Counted from the stretch's first letter, positions 1 through 5,963 are shown. The stretch: 9,805 nucleotides of DNA from Peptostreptococcaceae bacterium (GCA_013619035.1 JABXKX010000233.1:1-9805), one strand, 5' to 3'. Translations and numbers: made by a program. Notes: generated by a model from the sequence alone, not told the origin.

Positions 1-864
1 AAAATCTAATTCGATTATTAATATTGCTACAAATATAAGTGTACAACCCATTAACATAAATGGTGTTAATACTTCATTTAATAATAACACACCAAACAAC
101 GCAGCAAATACAGACTCAAGAGACATGATAATCGATGCATGTGAGGATGTTGTATATTTTTGTGCAACAGTTTGAACTGTAAAACACAAGAATGTTGAGA
201 ATATTGCTAAGTAGGTAATAGAAAACAATTCGCTTCCCGATAGAGATAACTGAATCGGTTCAAAGATAACTGCTGATCCAGTAAACAACACGGCTGCTAC
301 AGCTAATTGTAAAAAGGATAATTTTAGGACATCCATACTCTTAGTGTAATATTCTAAAGATATAATATGAGCCGCAAATAATAATGCACATAAAAGTGTT
401 AAACCGTCACCAACATTAAAGGCCATCTCTTTATTAACAGATACCAAAGCAATACCAACAATAGTTAAAGCACTTCCAATAAAAGCTTTATGATGAGGTC
501 TTTTTCTATATAAGATCCAATACAATAGTGGCACCATCACCACATAAGTTGCGGTTAAGAATCCCTGTTTGGATGCCGTTGTATATTGTAGACCAAACGT
601 CTGTGCAGCAAATGCTAAAAACAATATTATTCCAACAATACTACCATTTTTTAAATCTTCTTTTGAAAACTTACCAATTTTTTTATGTAAGAAAATATAC
701 ATGATAACTGTTGCCATTATAAATCTATAAGCCATCAATACAAGTGGTGTCATCGTATCAAGTGCACCTTTTACAGCAACAAATCCCCCACCCCATACAG
801 CTGCTACAAAAAGCAAACTCACATCAGATAGAAACTGTCTTTTTTTATTTGATAATTGATCCAT
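1..864 (-). CDS. EamA/DMT-family drug/metabolite transporter, C-terminus cut by window edge
   Basis: An open frame of 288 codons starts at the ATG at 864 and is still open at base 1, so only the last few residues are probably missing (family members are about 300 aa). The protein begins MDQLSNKKRQFLSDVSLLF and continues with the N-terminal family signature AAVWGGGFVAVKGAL, then alternating hydrophobic helices and short polar loops. This fits ten membrane segments in two EamA repeats; the second repeat holds KYTTSSHASIIMSLESVFAALFG in pieces typical of the family's later half. Proteins of this family are inner-membrane exporters of metabolites, amino acids or drugs; the substrate cannot be read from sequence. 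The start is supported by an AAAGGGGGA ribosome site five bases upstream. It is a separate transcription unit, because the upstream rubredoxin gene has its own terminator. Family call is secure, substrate unknown. Confidence 0.9.
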   Translation of the reverse strand, partial: MDQLSNKKRQFLSDVSLLFVAAVWGGGFVAVKGALDTMTPLVLMAYRFIMATVIMYIFLHKKIGKFSKEDLKNGSIVGIILFLAFAAQTFGLQYTTASKQGFLTATYVVMVPLLYWILYRKRPHHKAFIGSALTIVGIALVSVNKEMAFNVGDGLTLLCALLFAAHIISLEYYTKSMDVLKLSFLQLAVAAVLFTGSAVIFEPIQLSLSGSELFSITYLAIFSTFLCFTVQTVAQKYTTSSHASIIMSLESVFAALFGVLLLNEVLTPFMLMGCTLIFVAILIIELDF

Positions 865-892
865 AAAATCCCCCTTTTTTTACTCTAAGGCT

Positions 893-901
893 ACTATAGC
901 A
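893..901 (-). promoter_or_regulatory. Possible extended -10 promoter of the EamA transporter
   Basis: On the minus strand TGC-TATAGT (893-901) matches an extended -10 element (TGn before the hexamer). It lies about 30 bases upstream of the ATG and just before the ribosome site. A TTGATG 20 bases further upstream is too far away for a normal -35. A small inverted repeat, ATTCC-TTT-GGAAT (927-939), lies upstream near the -35 zone and could be an operator or chance. Confidence 0.4.
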
Positions 902-960
902 AAAAAAATGTGATTTTGCATCAATAATTCCTTTGGAATCAGAAAAAATTATATAAATAC

Positions 961-986
961 TTAAAAAGGACCGCTAAGCAGTCCTT
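961..986 (-). terminator. Rho-independent terminator of the rubredoxin gene
   Basis: On the minus strand AAGGAC-T-GC-TTA-GC-G-GTCCTT forms a nine-pair stem including one T-G wobble, with a three-base loop (966-986). It is followed by TTTTTAA. It begins six bases after the rubredoxin stop codon and separates rubredoxin from the EamA transporter downstream. Confidence 0.85.
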
Positions 987-991
987 AAAAT

Positions 992-1150
992 TTATTCTAA
1001 TTCAAAATCATCTTTTCCAACACCACATAATGGACAAACCCAATCTTCAGGAATATCTTCAAATGCTGTTCCTGGAGCTATACCACCATCAGGATCTCCA
1101 ACTACTGGATCATAAACATAACCACATACTGTACATACATACTTCTTCAT
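992..1150 (-). CDS. Rubredoxin
   Basis: This 52-residue protein is a small iron-only electron carrier. It has one Fe bound by four cysteines, C6-x2-C9 ([10 protein letters not shown]) and C39-x2-C42 ([14 protein letters not shown]), at the spacing and length of classical rubredoxins. The conserved aromatic and glycine positions (Y4, Y11, Y13, G18, P20, G22, W37) are also present. In anaerobes, rubredoxin passes electrons to oxygen- and superoxide-detoxifying enzymes such as rubrerythrin, flavodiiron proteins or desulfoferrodoxin; none of these partners is in the window. The frame is open 22 codons further upstream, but that extension runs into the promoter. The ATG at 1150 is preceded by GGAGGG and gives the standard N-terminus MKKYVC. 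It is monocistronic, with its own promoter and terminator. Confidence 0.97.
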   Translation of the reverse strand: MKKYVCTVCGYVYDPVVGDPDGGIAPGTAFEDIPEDWVCPLCGVGKDDFELE

Positions 1151-1156
1151 AATTAT

Positions 1157-1162
1157 CCCTCC
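1157..1162 (-). promoter_or_regulatory. Ribosome binding site fixing the rubredoxin start
   Basis: GGAGGG lies six bases before the ATG at 1150. It supports the short, family-typical N-terminus over an upstream in-frame start at 1216. Confidence 0.85.
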
Positions 1163-1187
1163 ATCATATTGTATTATCTTCTTCTTT

Positions 1188-1216
1188 AGAATATAACATT
1201 TTAGTTTGAGGTGCAA
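1188..1216 (-). promoter_or_regulatory. Sigma-A type promoter of rubredoxin
   Basis: On the minus strand TTGCAC (1211-1216) and TATTCT (1188-1193) are separated by exactly 17 bases. Transcription would start near 1181, giving a leader of about 30 bases that contains the ribosome site. This is the best -35/-10 pair near the gene. Confidence 0.7.
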
Positions 1217-1465
1217 GCGGATAATAATTTATTTGAAAAGTGGATGGTTATCCAATATTACAATGTATCATCTCCACACACTCACTAGTTGGATAAGACT
1301 GTACTATTATAATCAGTACACTTAATACTTCTCCTTTTGAAGTCAATTCAAATAGTTCAATAAGCTGTATACTTCCCCCCTAAGCCACATTCTTTCAATT
1401 TAAAGCAACTGGAATATGTGATTCAAGATAGTATATTGTGGTAATAAATGAATAAGGAGCGACTT
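1217..1465. promoter_or_regulatory. Noncoding control region between rubredoxin and the GGDEF-like gene, with inverted repeats
   Basis: No credible gene lies here. Three structures are visible. First, TTATCCAA (1248-1255) and TTGGATAA (1289-1296) form a perfect 8-base inverted repeat 33 bases apart; a third GGATAA lies at 1219-1224. Second, TGTACT (1300-1305) and AGTACA (1315-1320) flank the palindrome ATTATAAT, so a consensus TATAAT (1308-1313) sits inside an operator-like dyad. Third, TATACT (1368-1373) and TATATT (1432-1437) are further -10-like hexamers without a good -35 at normal spacing. The repeats sit between two divergent genes and could control either one. I could not fix the promoter of the GGDEF-like gene. 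Confidence 0.4.
1454..1459 (+). promoter_or_regulatory. Ribosome binding site deciding the start of the GGDEF-like gene
   Basis: AAGGAG lies six bases before the ATG at 1466. The earlier in-frame ATG at 1448 has no ribosome site, and a protein begun there would be translated through this AAGGAG, so 1466 is preferred. Confidence 0.75.
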
Positions 1466-2542
1466 ATGATTAAAAAAAATACTTATTCATCACTATTGAT
1501 GCAAGATAAAAATCTACTGAAAGCAATATTTGTACAGAATCTGAATTATATTTTAATTTTTTGTATGATTTTCACACTGTTTATTTCAGTTGGTTTATCA
1601 CTAGATCCAAACAATAAAAACTTCATTTCCCATGCTACAATACTAATTGCTGTCTATTTCATCATAGTAATTTTAGGCATCCTTATACAACGATTTAAAT
1701 ATAACAACTTGATTTACTATATACTACTTTTAACGTTATTCTATCTCAGTACATTAAGTAGTCTGTTTATTTATATGCTCAGATGTCAAGCATCATTTGA
1801 GTTCGTTTTTATTGGCATTTTACTTTTATTATGTATGTCCTCTTTCATATTGATACCTCCACTTATTCATGTGTTAATACTTAGCTTAATTGACTTAACT
1901 GCTTATTATTTAATCTCTACTATTAGCACATCTGCACTATTTTATATAATTATTGGCATTTCAACACTAAGCGCCCTAGTACATAATTACTCACGAATTT
2001 GTGCTAAGGTAGATAAATCTATATCCAATAAAATTTTAAAAGATATGAATGAGATTATTGAACATGCTACTATAAAAGACGTCCTCACTAATCTTTATAA
2101 TAATAAATACGTTCATCAACAATTAGAAACTGAAATCATACGTTCTTTGAGATATGATGCTCCTCTTTCAATCTTAATTGTGGATATTGATCATTTTAGT
2201 AAAACAAACGAAAAATATGGACACGTTGTCGGAGATGATGTGCTTTCAAGAATCGGTAATATCTTATTAACAATCAGTCGATCTTCTGATATTTTAGGAC
2301 GATTTAGCGGTAAAACTTTTATCGCAATATTACCTAATACAATCCTAAATGATAGTATTATCCTTGCCGAACGATTACGCATCACAATCTGTAATAATGA
2401 TTTTGGATTGAAAGAAAAAATAACTGTCAGTGTAGGTCTGAAGCAGTTCAACGGCGAATCACAGCGAGAATTTATTGAGTTATGTCTTCAGAATGTAAGC
2501 AATGCAAAATCTACTGGTAGAAACAAGATATTTTTTGAATAA
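1466..2542 (+). CDS. Membrane protein with degenerate GGDEF domain and retained I-site
   Basis: This is a 358-residue protein. Residues about 27-172 are very hydrophobic and fit six membrane helices without a recognised sensor family. A linker to about 200 leads into a GGDEF domain (about 202-358) that opens with DVLTNLYNNKYVHQQL, close to the usual DxLTGLYNRRYF. The domain keeps D240 in VDIDHF, N248, YGH (251-253) and GD (256-257). The usual lysine after DHF is a serine, and the catalytic GG[D/E]EF is S281-G-K-T-F285, so both acidic metal/base residues are gone. The inhibitory I-site R272-S-S-D275 lies five residues before the signature, as in PleD. Known relatives with this pattern (PelD, PopA) bind cyclic-di-GMP without making it, so I infer a receptor and not a cyclase. 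It is probably co-transcribed with the chemoreceptor 57 bp downstream. The GGDEF fold is secure; the receptor role is inferred. Confidence 0.88.
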   Translation: MIKKNTYSSLLMQDKNLLKAIFVQNLNYILIFCMIFTLFISVGLSLDPNNKNFISHATILIAVYFIIVILGILIQRFKYNNLIYYILLLTLFYLSTLSSLFIYMLRCQASFEFVFIGILLLLCMSSFILIPPLIHVLILSLIDLTAYYLISTISTSALFYIIIGISTLSALVHNYSRICAKVDKSISNKILKDMNEIIEHATIKDVLTNLYNNKYVHQQLETEIIRSLRYDAPLSILIVDIDHFSKTNEKYGHVVGDDVLSRIGNILLTISRSSDILGRFSGKTFIAILPNTILNDSIILAERLRITICNNDFGLKEKITVSVGLKQFNGESQREFIELCLQNVSNAKSTGRNKIFFE

Positions 2543-2553
2543 CATGTTATAAT

Positions 2554-2585
2554 TTGGTTATCAAATAATCGTTTATTGTAACCAA
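2554..2585. repeat. Inverted repeat upstream of the chemoreceptor
   Basis: TTGGTTA (2554-2560) and TAACCAA (2579-2585) are perfect inverse complements around an 18-base AT-rich loop, ending five bases before the AGGAGG ribosome site. No T-run follows, so it is not a terminator. It could be an mRNA hairpin affecting translation of the second gene, or an operator. A consensus -10 hexamer TATAAT (2548-2553) directly precedes it but has no good -35. Confidence 0.4.
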
Positions 2586-2599
2586 TAGTAGGAGGCCTA

Positions 2600-3901
2600 A
2601 TGTTCAAAAGAAATAAACAAACTGAAATCGAAACAGAAGTGCCAGTAATTGAGCAAATTGATCTATCATCTTATCATACAGAAGAAGAATTTGTAGAATT
2701 TATAAAGAAAATAAACAGTTTGCTAAAATTTGTTACGGAACTAGATTACATTAAAGATATGTTACTTGGCGTTAACAAACAAGCTGAAATGATTGAAAAC
2801 GTTGCAGCCAGCAGTGAAGAAATGACCGCTGCCATAGAAGATATATCAAATTTCGTTCAAGATTCATCCGCTAAAACCAATTCTTCCATTAAAATTTCAA
2901 ATGATTCTATATTGGATATTGAAAACTCATTTAAAGAAATTATACTATCTTTTGAAGAGTCAAAACGTGTTCAAGTGACAATGGATAAAGTCAGTAGTGA
3001 AGCACAGAAAATTAATGAAATGGTTACAATCATTAAAGGGGTTGCAGATCAAACTAATTTACTAGCACTAAACGCTTCAATCGAAGCTGCAAGAGCAGGT
3101 GAACAAGGCAGAGGATTTGCAGTTGTTGCAGATGAAATAAAAAAACTTGCTGAAAATACAAAACAACAAGTAGAACATATCAATGAAACGGTTAATGCAT
3201 TAACTCAAGAAATAAACAATACCAGCTCAGCATTAATTAGCTCCAACCGGAACTTCGAAAAAGGCAAAGCACAAATGGATACTGCCGTTGGATCTTTAGA
3301 TCATATGCAAAGTGATTTATTAGAGATTAACAATGTCTTTATTGAAATTAGTGCTAGTATAGAAGAACAGACTGCAGCGTCACAAGAAATGTCCAGTGCG
3401 ATAATGATAGTTAACGATGAGTCAAAATCACTTAATAAAGAAATTGATAAAACAGGACGAGCTATTAATTCTGTTTCAAATATCGTCAATGACATTAGAA
3501 TGGAAATGTTAGAATTGTCTAGTGATTATGATATTGATACACAAATTGAAATATGTATGTGTGACCATTTAATTTGGAGATGGCGTGTTTACAATATGAT
3601 TCTAGGCTACGAAACTTTAACAGAAGCACAAGTTGGTACACACCATACATGTAGATTAGGCAAGTGGTGTGATAATACATCCTTTGAAAGCAAGGATATG
3701 TGTTTTGCTATTAAAGAAATGGAAAATCCTCACTCAGATTTACATAGCCATGCTAAAAGTGCAATCAAAGCATTTAACAGTGGTAATCAAGAACTTGCAG
3801 AAAAATTATTGAGAGATATTGATAATGATTCCCAAAAAGTTATTGCTGAATTGAAAAAAATGAAGCGTATTGCTAGAAAAGCAAATAAAGCTAAAAGTTA
3901 A
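2600..3901 (+). CDS. Soluble methyl-accepting chemotaxis protein with C-terminal CZB zinc-binding domain
   Basis: This is a 433-residue chemoreceptor with no signal peptide or membrane helix, so it is cytoplasmic. Residues 1-56 are a short polar/helical region without a recognisable sensor. Residues about 57-305 are the coiled-coil signalling domain, with the highly conserved CheA/CheW-contact tip at about 148-188 ([20 protein letters not shown], then [20 protein letters not shown]). Residues about 315-420 are a CZB domain. Its expected 3-His/1-Cys zinc ligands are H323 (CDHLIWRWR), C351 (HTCRLGKW), H378 and H382 (HSDLH), at spacings matching DgcZ-type CZB domains. The layout resembles TlpD of Helicobacter. 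CZB proteins sense zinc or oxidants such as hypochlorous acid through the zinc-bound cysteine. C319, C321, C357 and C368 add unusual cysteines near the site. The start is set by AGGAGG four bases upstream. It is the second gene of a likely operon, ended by a strong terminator. No che genes are in the window. Confidence 0.95.
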   Translation: MFKRNKQTEIETEVPVIEQIDLSSYHTEEEFVEFIKKINSLLKFVTELDYIKDMLLGVNKQAEMIENVAASSEEMTAAIEDISNFVQDSSAKTNSSIKISNDSILDIENSFKEIILSFEESKRVQVTMDKVSSEAQKINEMVTIIKGVADQTNLLALNASIEAARAGEQGRGFAVVADEIKKLAENTKQQVEHINETVNALTQEINNTSSALISSNRNFEKGKAQMDTAVGSLDHMQSDLLEINNVFIEISASIEEQTAASQEMSSAIMIVNDESKSLNKEIDKTGRAINSVSNIVNDIRMEMLELSSDYDIDTQIEICMCDHLIWRWRVYNMILGYETLTEAQVGTHHTCRLGKWCDNTSFESKDMCFAIKEMENPHSDLHSHAKSAIKAFNSGNQELAEKLLRDIDNDSQKVIAELKKMKRIARKANKAKS

Positions 3902-3905
3902 GTTT

Positions 3906-3936
3906 AACCTCTACACTAGTTTGTAGAGGTTTTTTT
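3906..3936 (+). terminator. Rho-independent terminator after the chemoreceptor
   Basis: AACCTCTACA-CTAGTT-TGTAGAGGTT forms a ten-pair stem with a six-base loop, followed by a run of T (3930-3936). It starts four bases after the stop codon. Confidence 0.93.
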
Positions 3937-3959
3937 AATGGACATAATTAATCCATTAA
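3935..3959. repeat. Inverted repeat overlapping the terminator tail, upstream of the DUF2164 gene
   Basis: TTAATGGA (3935-3942) and TCCATTAA (3952-3959) are perfect 8-base inverse complements around a 9-base AT-rich centre. Neither strand has a T-run after the second arm, so it is not a terminator. It lies just upstream of the presumed promoter of the next gene and looks like a possible operator. Confidence 0.4.
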
Positions 3960-3967
3960 AACAAGTC

Positions 3968-3996
3968 TTATATTCGAATTAAATTATCGATATACT
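3968..3996 (+). promoter_or_regulatory. Tentative promoter of the DUF2164 gene
   Basis: TATACT (3991-3996) is a good -10, and TTATAT (3968-3973) lies 17 bases upstream as a weak -35. The leader to the ATG at 4019 would be about 15-20 bases and includes the ribosome site. The strong terminator upstream makes a separate promoter necessary. Confidence 0.35.
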
Positions 3997-4008
3997 AATG
4001 CTAGTATT

Positions 4009-4013
4009 GGAGG
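4009..4013 (+). promoter_or_regulatory. Ribosome binding site deciding the DUF2164 start
   Basis: GGAGG lies five bases before the ATG at 4019. An in-frame ATG at 3998 would place this motif inside the coding region and has no ribosome site of its own. Confidence 0.85.
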
Positions 4014-4018
4014 TAATC

Positions 4019-4264
4019 ATGAGTAAAATAAAATTAACACCACCTATTAAAGAAAAAATAATCTATGAATTGCAGTCTTATTTTGAAAACGAAAGAGATG
4101 AAGACTTAGGCAATATTGGAGCGGAATTATTAATTGACTTTATCTTAAAAGAAGTTGGCCCGATGATTTACAATCAAGCCCTAATTGATGTCCATGAATT
4201 AATGGAAGAAAAATTAGATGACATTTATTTATTAGAATTAGATGATAAGTATGAATACAACTAA
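4019..4264 (+). CDS. DUF2164 family protein
   Basis: This small acidic protein of 81 residues begins MSKIKLTPPIKEKIIYELQS. The pattern of an N-terminal I-K-L followed by a helix, then SYFENERDEDLGNIGAELLI, then a segment with GPMIYNQALIDVHELMEEKL, matches the DUF2164 family from memory in length and in the conserved GPxIYNQA core. No membrane segment, signal peptide or metal-binding motif is visible; it should be a cytoplasmic helical protein. The function of the family is not known to me. It is a single-gene unit between the chemoreceptor terminator and the convergent ferredoxin-like gene. The hairpin just after its stop (4266-4287) has a poor T-run on this strand but may still define the 3' end. 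Confidence 0.85.
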   Translation: MSKIKLTPPIKEKIIYELQSYFENERDEDLGNIGAELLIDFILKEVGPMIYNQALIDVHELMEEKLDDIYLLELDDKYEYN

Positions 4265-4287
4265 AAAGAAGGCATTTCTGCCTTCTT
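4263..4287 (-). terminator. Terminator between convergent genes, best for the ferredoxin-like gene
   Basis: AAGAAGGCA-TTTC-TGCCTTCTT (4266-4287) is a perfect nine-pair stem with a four-base loop. On the minus strand it is followed by TTTTT (4267-4263), so it ends the ferredoxin-like gene. It starts immediately after the DUF2164 stop on the plus strand, where the T-run is weak, so it may serve both genes. Confidence 0.85.
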
Positions 4288-4297
4288 AGATATTCTA

Positions 4298-5137
4298 CTA
4301 TTTTTGTAGTTGACCATCTGGAGTAATTGTTCTCTCTAAATAAGGAATCGCTTTACCAGACTGCTCTAATGCTTTTCTCACACCTGATACAATCCCACCA
4401 CAACATGGTACAGACATTCTTGCAACAGTTACAGAATTAATATTGTGATTTTTAAATATTAAAGTCAATTTCTCGATGTATTCATCTAGATTATCTAGTT
4501 TTGGACAACCAACAACCGTTACTTTTCCTTTGATAAATTCTTGATGGAAATTCGCATATGCATAAGCAGTACAATCTGCAGCAATTAATAAATTACAATC
4601 ATCAAAGAATGAGGCATTCACATTTACAAGACTAATTTGTACTGGCCATTGTCTCAGTTGAGATGCAGAAATACCTGAAGCATCAGTTTGAACTTCTAAT
4701 GGTGCATTTGGTTTAAATGCTGGCTTTGCTGGTGCTTTAAAGAAGTCATCATGCGCGCTACCACAACCACAAGCTGGAGCATCTTCTGTTTTAAGAGTAA
4801 TACCTTCATTAGGCTTTACATTAAACGGATTTGCTTTTGGCGTTTCAGTTACATTAAAAGTCATTTCTTTCGAAGAACCACAACCCTTTGATTCTTCCCC
4901 TTCATTTAGAGCAAAACCTTTTCTATCTGTGTCAAATTCATCCACATCTTTTTCTGTCAATTTAATCGCATCTACTGGACATGCTGGTAAACACATACCA
5001 AGACCATCACAATATGAGTCACTCGTTAACTTTGCTTTTCCATCAATCATTTGAATGGCGCCTTGTTCACAAGCACTCGCACATAATCCACACCCAACAC
5101 ATTTATCTTCATTTATTTCTATAATTGTTCTTTTCAT
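4298..5137 (-). CDS. Cys-rich 4Fe-4S dicluster ferredoxin-like protein with C-terminal domain of unknown function
   Basis: This is a 279-residue protein with no membrane helix. Residues 1-60 are a two-cluster ferredoxin domain. Cluster I is C13-x2-C16-x2-C19-x3-C23 (CVGCGLCASAC). Cluster II reads C43-DGLGM-C49-LPA-C53-P: the position of the second cysteine is L46, so three ligands remain. This suggests a 3Fe-4S or otherwise altered second cluster, although I recall the CDGLGxCL form in related clostridial proteins. Residues 80-150 are a low-complexity linker with C86 and C123-G-C125-G. Residues 160-270 are a second domain with C181, C189, a VVGCPKLDN motif (C211) and PCCGG (C245-C246), probably more cluster or redox sites. 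It is likely a redox electron carrier or sensor; the partner is unknown. The ATG at 5137 has GGAGG eight bases upstream; an upstream TTG overlaps that site and is rejected. It is divergent from sfsA. Confidence 0.88.
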   Translation of the reverse strand: MKRTIIEINEDKCVGCGLCASACEQGAIQMIDGKAKLTSDSYCDGLGMCLPACPVDAIKLTEKDVDEFDTDRKGFALNEGEESKGCGSSKEMTFNVTETPKANPFNVKPNEGITLKTEDAPACGCGSAHDDFFKAPAKPAFKPNAPLEVQTDASGISASQLRQWPVQISLVNVNASFFDDCNLLIAADCTAYAYANFHQEFIKGKVTVVGCPKLDNLDEYIEKLTLIFKNHNINSVTVARMSVPCCGGIVSGVRKALEQSGKAIPYLERTITPDGQLQK

Positions 5138-5145
5138 TTTAAAAT

Positions 5146-5150
5146 CCTCC
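5146..5150 (-). promoter_or_regulatory. Ribosome binding site of the ferredoxin-like gene
   Basis: GGAGG lies eight bases before the ATG at 5137. It overlaps a possible in-frame TTG at 5152, which argues against that longer start. Confidence 0.85.
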
Positions 5151-5171
5151 AATCGGTTTGCTTATCTTGCT

Positions 5172-5200
5172 TATATATTACCAAATTTCTGCCCTAATAA
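5172..5200 (-). promoter_or_regulatory. Tentative promoter of the ferredoxin-like gene
   Basis: On the minus strand TTATTA (5195-5200) and TATATA (5172-5177) are 17 bases apart. Both are imperfect hexamers, but position and spacing suit the gene at 5137. Confidence 0.3.
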
Positions 5201-5202
5201 CA

Positions 5203-5237
5203 GTAACTTGTGTTACAATAATACTATATTTTACACT
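5203..5237 (+). promoter_or_regulatory. Tentative sfsA promoter with overlapping inverted repeat
   Basis: TTGTGT (5208-5213) and TACACT (5232-5237) are 18 bases apart and lie suitably upstream of the sfsA ribosome site. The -35 overlaps a short dyad, GTAAC-TTGT-GTTAC (5203-5216), which might be an operator. Both hexamers are only fair matches. Confidence 0.3.
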
Positions 5238-5254
5238 AATTTTGTAGACATTAT

Positions 5255-5259
5255 AGGAG
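5255..5259 (+). promoter_or_regulatory. Ribosome binding site deciding the sfsA start
   Basis: AGGAG lies five bases before the ATG at 5265. The frame stays open upstream to 5055, but that part overlaps the divergent gene and its control region, so the start at 5265 is used. Confidence 0.9.
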
Positions 5260-5264
5260 TTTTC

Positions 5265-5963
5265 ATGAAATACAACCGGATAATACAAGCTAAATTCATC
5301 AAAAGAATCAATCGATTCATTGCTGAAGTTGATATAAATGGTCATATTGAGAGGGTTCATGTAAAAAATACCGGCAGATGTAAAGAACTTTTTATTGAAG
5401 GTCGTATAATATACTTACAGAAAAGCGACAATCCCAATCGCAAAACGAAGTACTCGTTAATCAGCATTTATAAAGGTGATAAGTTGATCAATATTGATTC
5501 CCAAGTCCCTAATCAAGTCATCTCTGAAGCCATTGAAAGTCATCAGATCAAAGGATTTGAAAATTTAACATATTTAAAAAGAGAACAAACTTATGGTAAT
5601 TCTAGATTTGATATCTATTATGAAACCACAGACAGAAAAGGTTTCATCGAAGTTAAAGGTGTTACCTTAGAAAAAGATGGCATCGCTAAATTTCCAGACG
5701 CCCCTACTACTCGTGGTACAAAACACGTTAATGAGCTTATTCAAGGTCAAAATGAAGGTTATACCAATTACATTATGTTATTAATTCAAATCAAAGAAGT
5801 TGATTTCTTTGTACCAAATCATGTAACAGATCCAAACTTTGCCAATGCATTAATTGAAGCAGAAAAAGCAGGTGTCGAGATACGCTGTTACAATGCCATT
5901 ATGACTGAAGATACAATTGAACTCAACGACCTTATCCCATACAATTTAGAAAGTAACAAATAA
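5265..5963 (+). CDS. sfsA: SfsA family protein (sugar fermentation stimulation protein A)
   Basis: This 232-residue protein has the usual SfsA length. The N-terminal part, about residues 1-80, fits the OB-fold-like nucleic-acid-binding domain, including HVKNTGRCKEL (32-42). The C-terminal part is a PD-(D/E)xK nuclease-like domain: SRFD (113-116), FIEVKGVTLEKDG (127-139) with E129 and K131, then the family hallmark FPDAPTTRGTKHVNEL (143-158). SfsA was named from an Escherichia coli maltose-fermentation phenotype; its real role is uncertain, and DNA binding or nuclease activity has been proposed for the family. The start at 5265 is set by AGGAG and by the normal SfsA N-terminus. It is a single-gene unit with a strong downstream hairpin shared with the convergent GH20 gene. 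Confidence 0.96.
   Translation: MKYNRIIQAKFIKRINRFIAEVDINGHIERVHVKNTGRCKELFIEGRIIYLQKSDNPNRKTKYSLISIYKGDKLINIDSQVPNQVISEAIESHQIKGFENLTYLKREQTYGNSRFDIYYETTDRKGFIEVKGVTLEKDGIAKFPDAPTTRGTKHVNELIQGQNEGYTNYIMLLIQIKEVDFFVPNHVTDPNFANALIEAEKAGVEIRCYNAIMTEDTIELNDLIPYNLESNK

Noticed and set aside
1289..1313. TTGGAT with TATAAT as a promoter for the GGDEF-like gene
   Set aside because: The spacer is only 13 bases, too short for a sigma-A promoter, so the hexamers are reported as parts of dyads instead.
1217..1465. Cyclic-di-GMP riboswitch upstream of the GGDEF-like gene
   Set aside because: Looked for because of the gene's family, but no conserved GEMM-type core or terminator-like expression platform is visible.
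2191..2451. Minus-strand 86-codon open frame opposite the GGDEF domain
   Set aside because: It lies fully antisense to a conserved domain, has no ribosome site or recognisable product, and is a shadow of the coding strand.
3301..3495. Minus-strand 64-codon open frame inside the chemoreceptor
   Set aside because: Antisense to the coiled-coil signalling domain; its hydrophobic-looking product is an artefact of reading that strand.
5055..5264. Upstream 70-codon extension of sfsA
   Set aside because: It overlaps the divergent ferredoxin-like gene and the intergenic promoters and is not part of the SfsA family; AGGAG marks the start at 5265.
5178..5360. Minus-strand 60-codon open frame over the sfsA start
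   Set aside because: Overlaps the sfsA 5' end and promoter, with no ribosome site or family resemblance.
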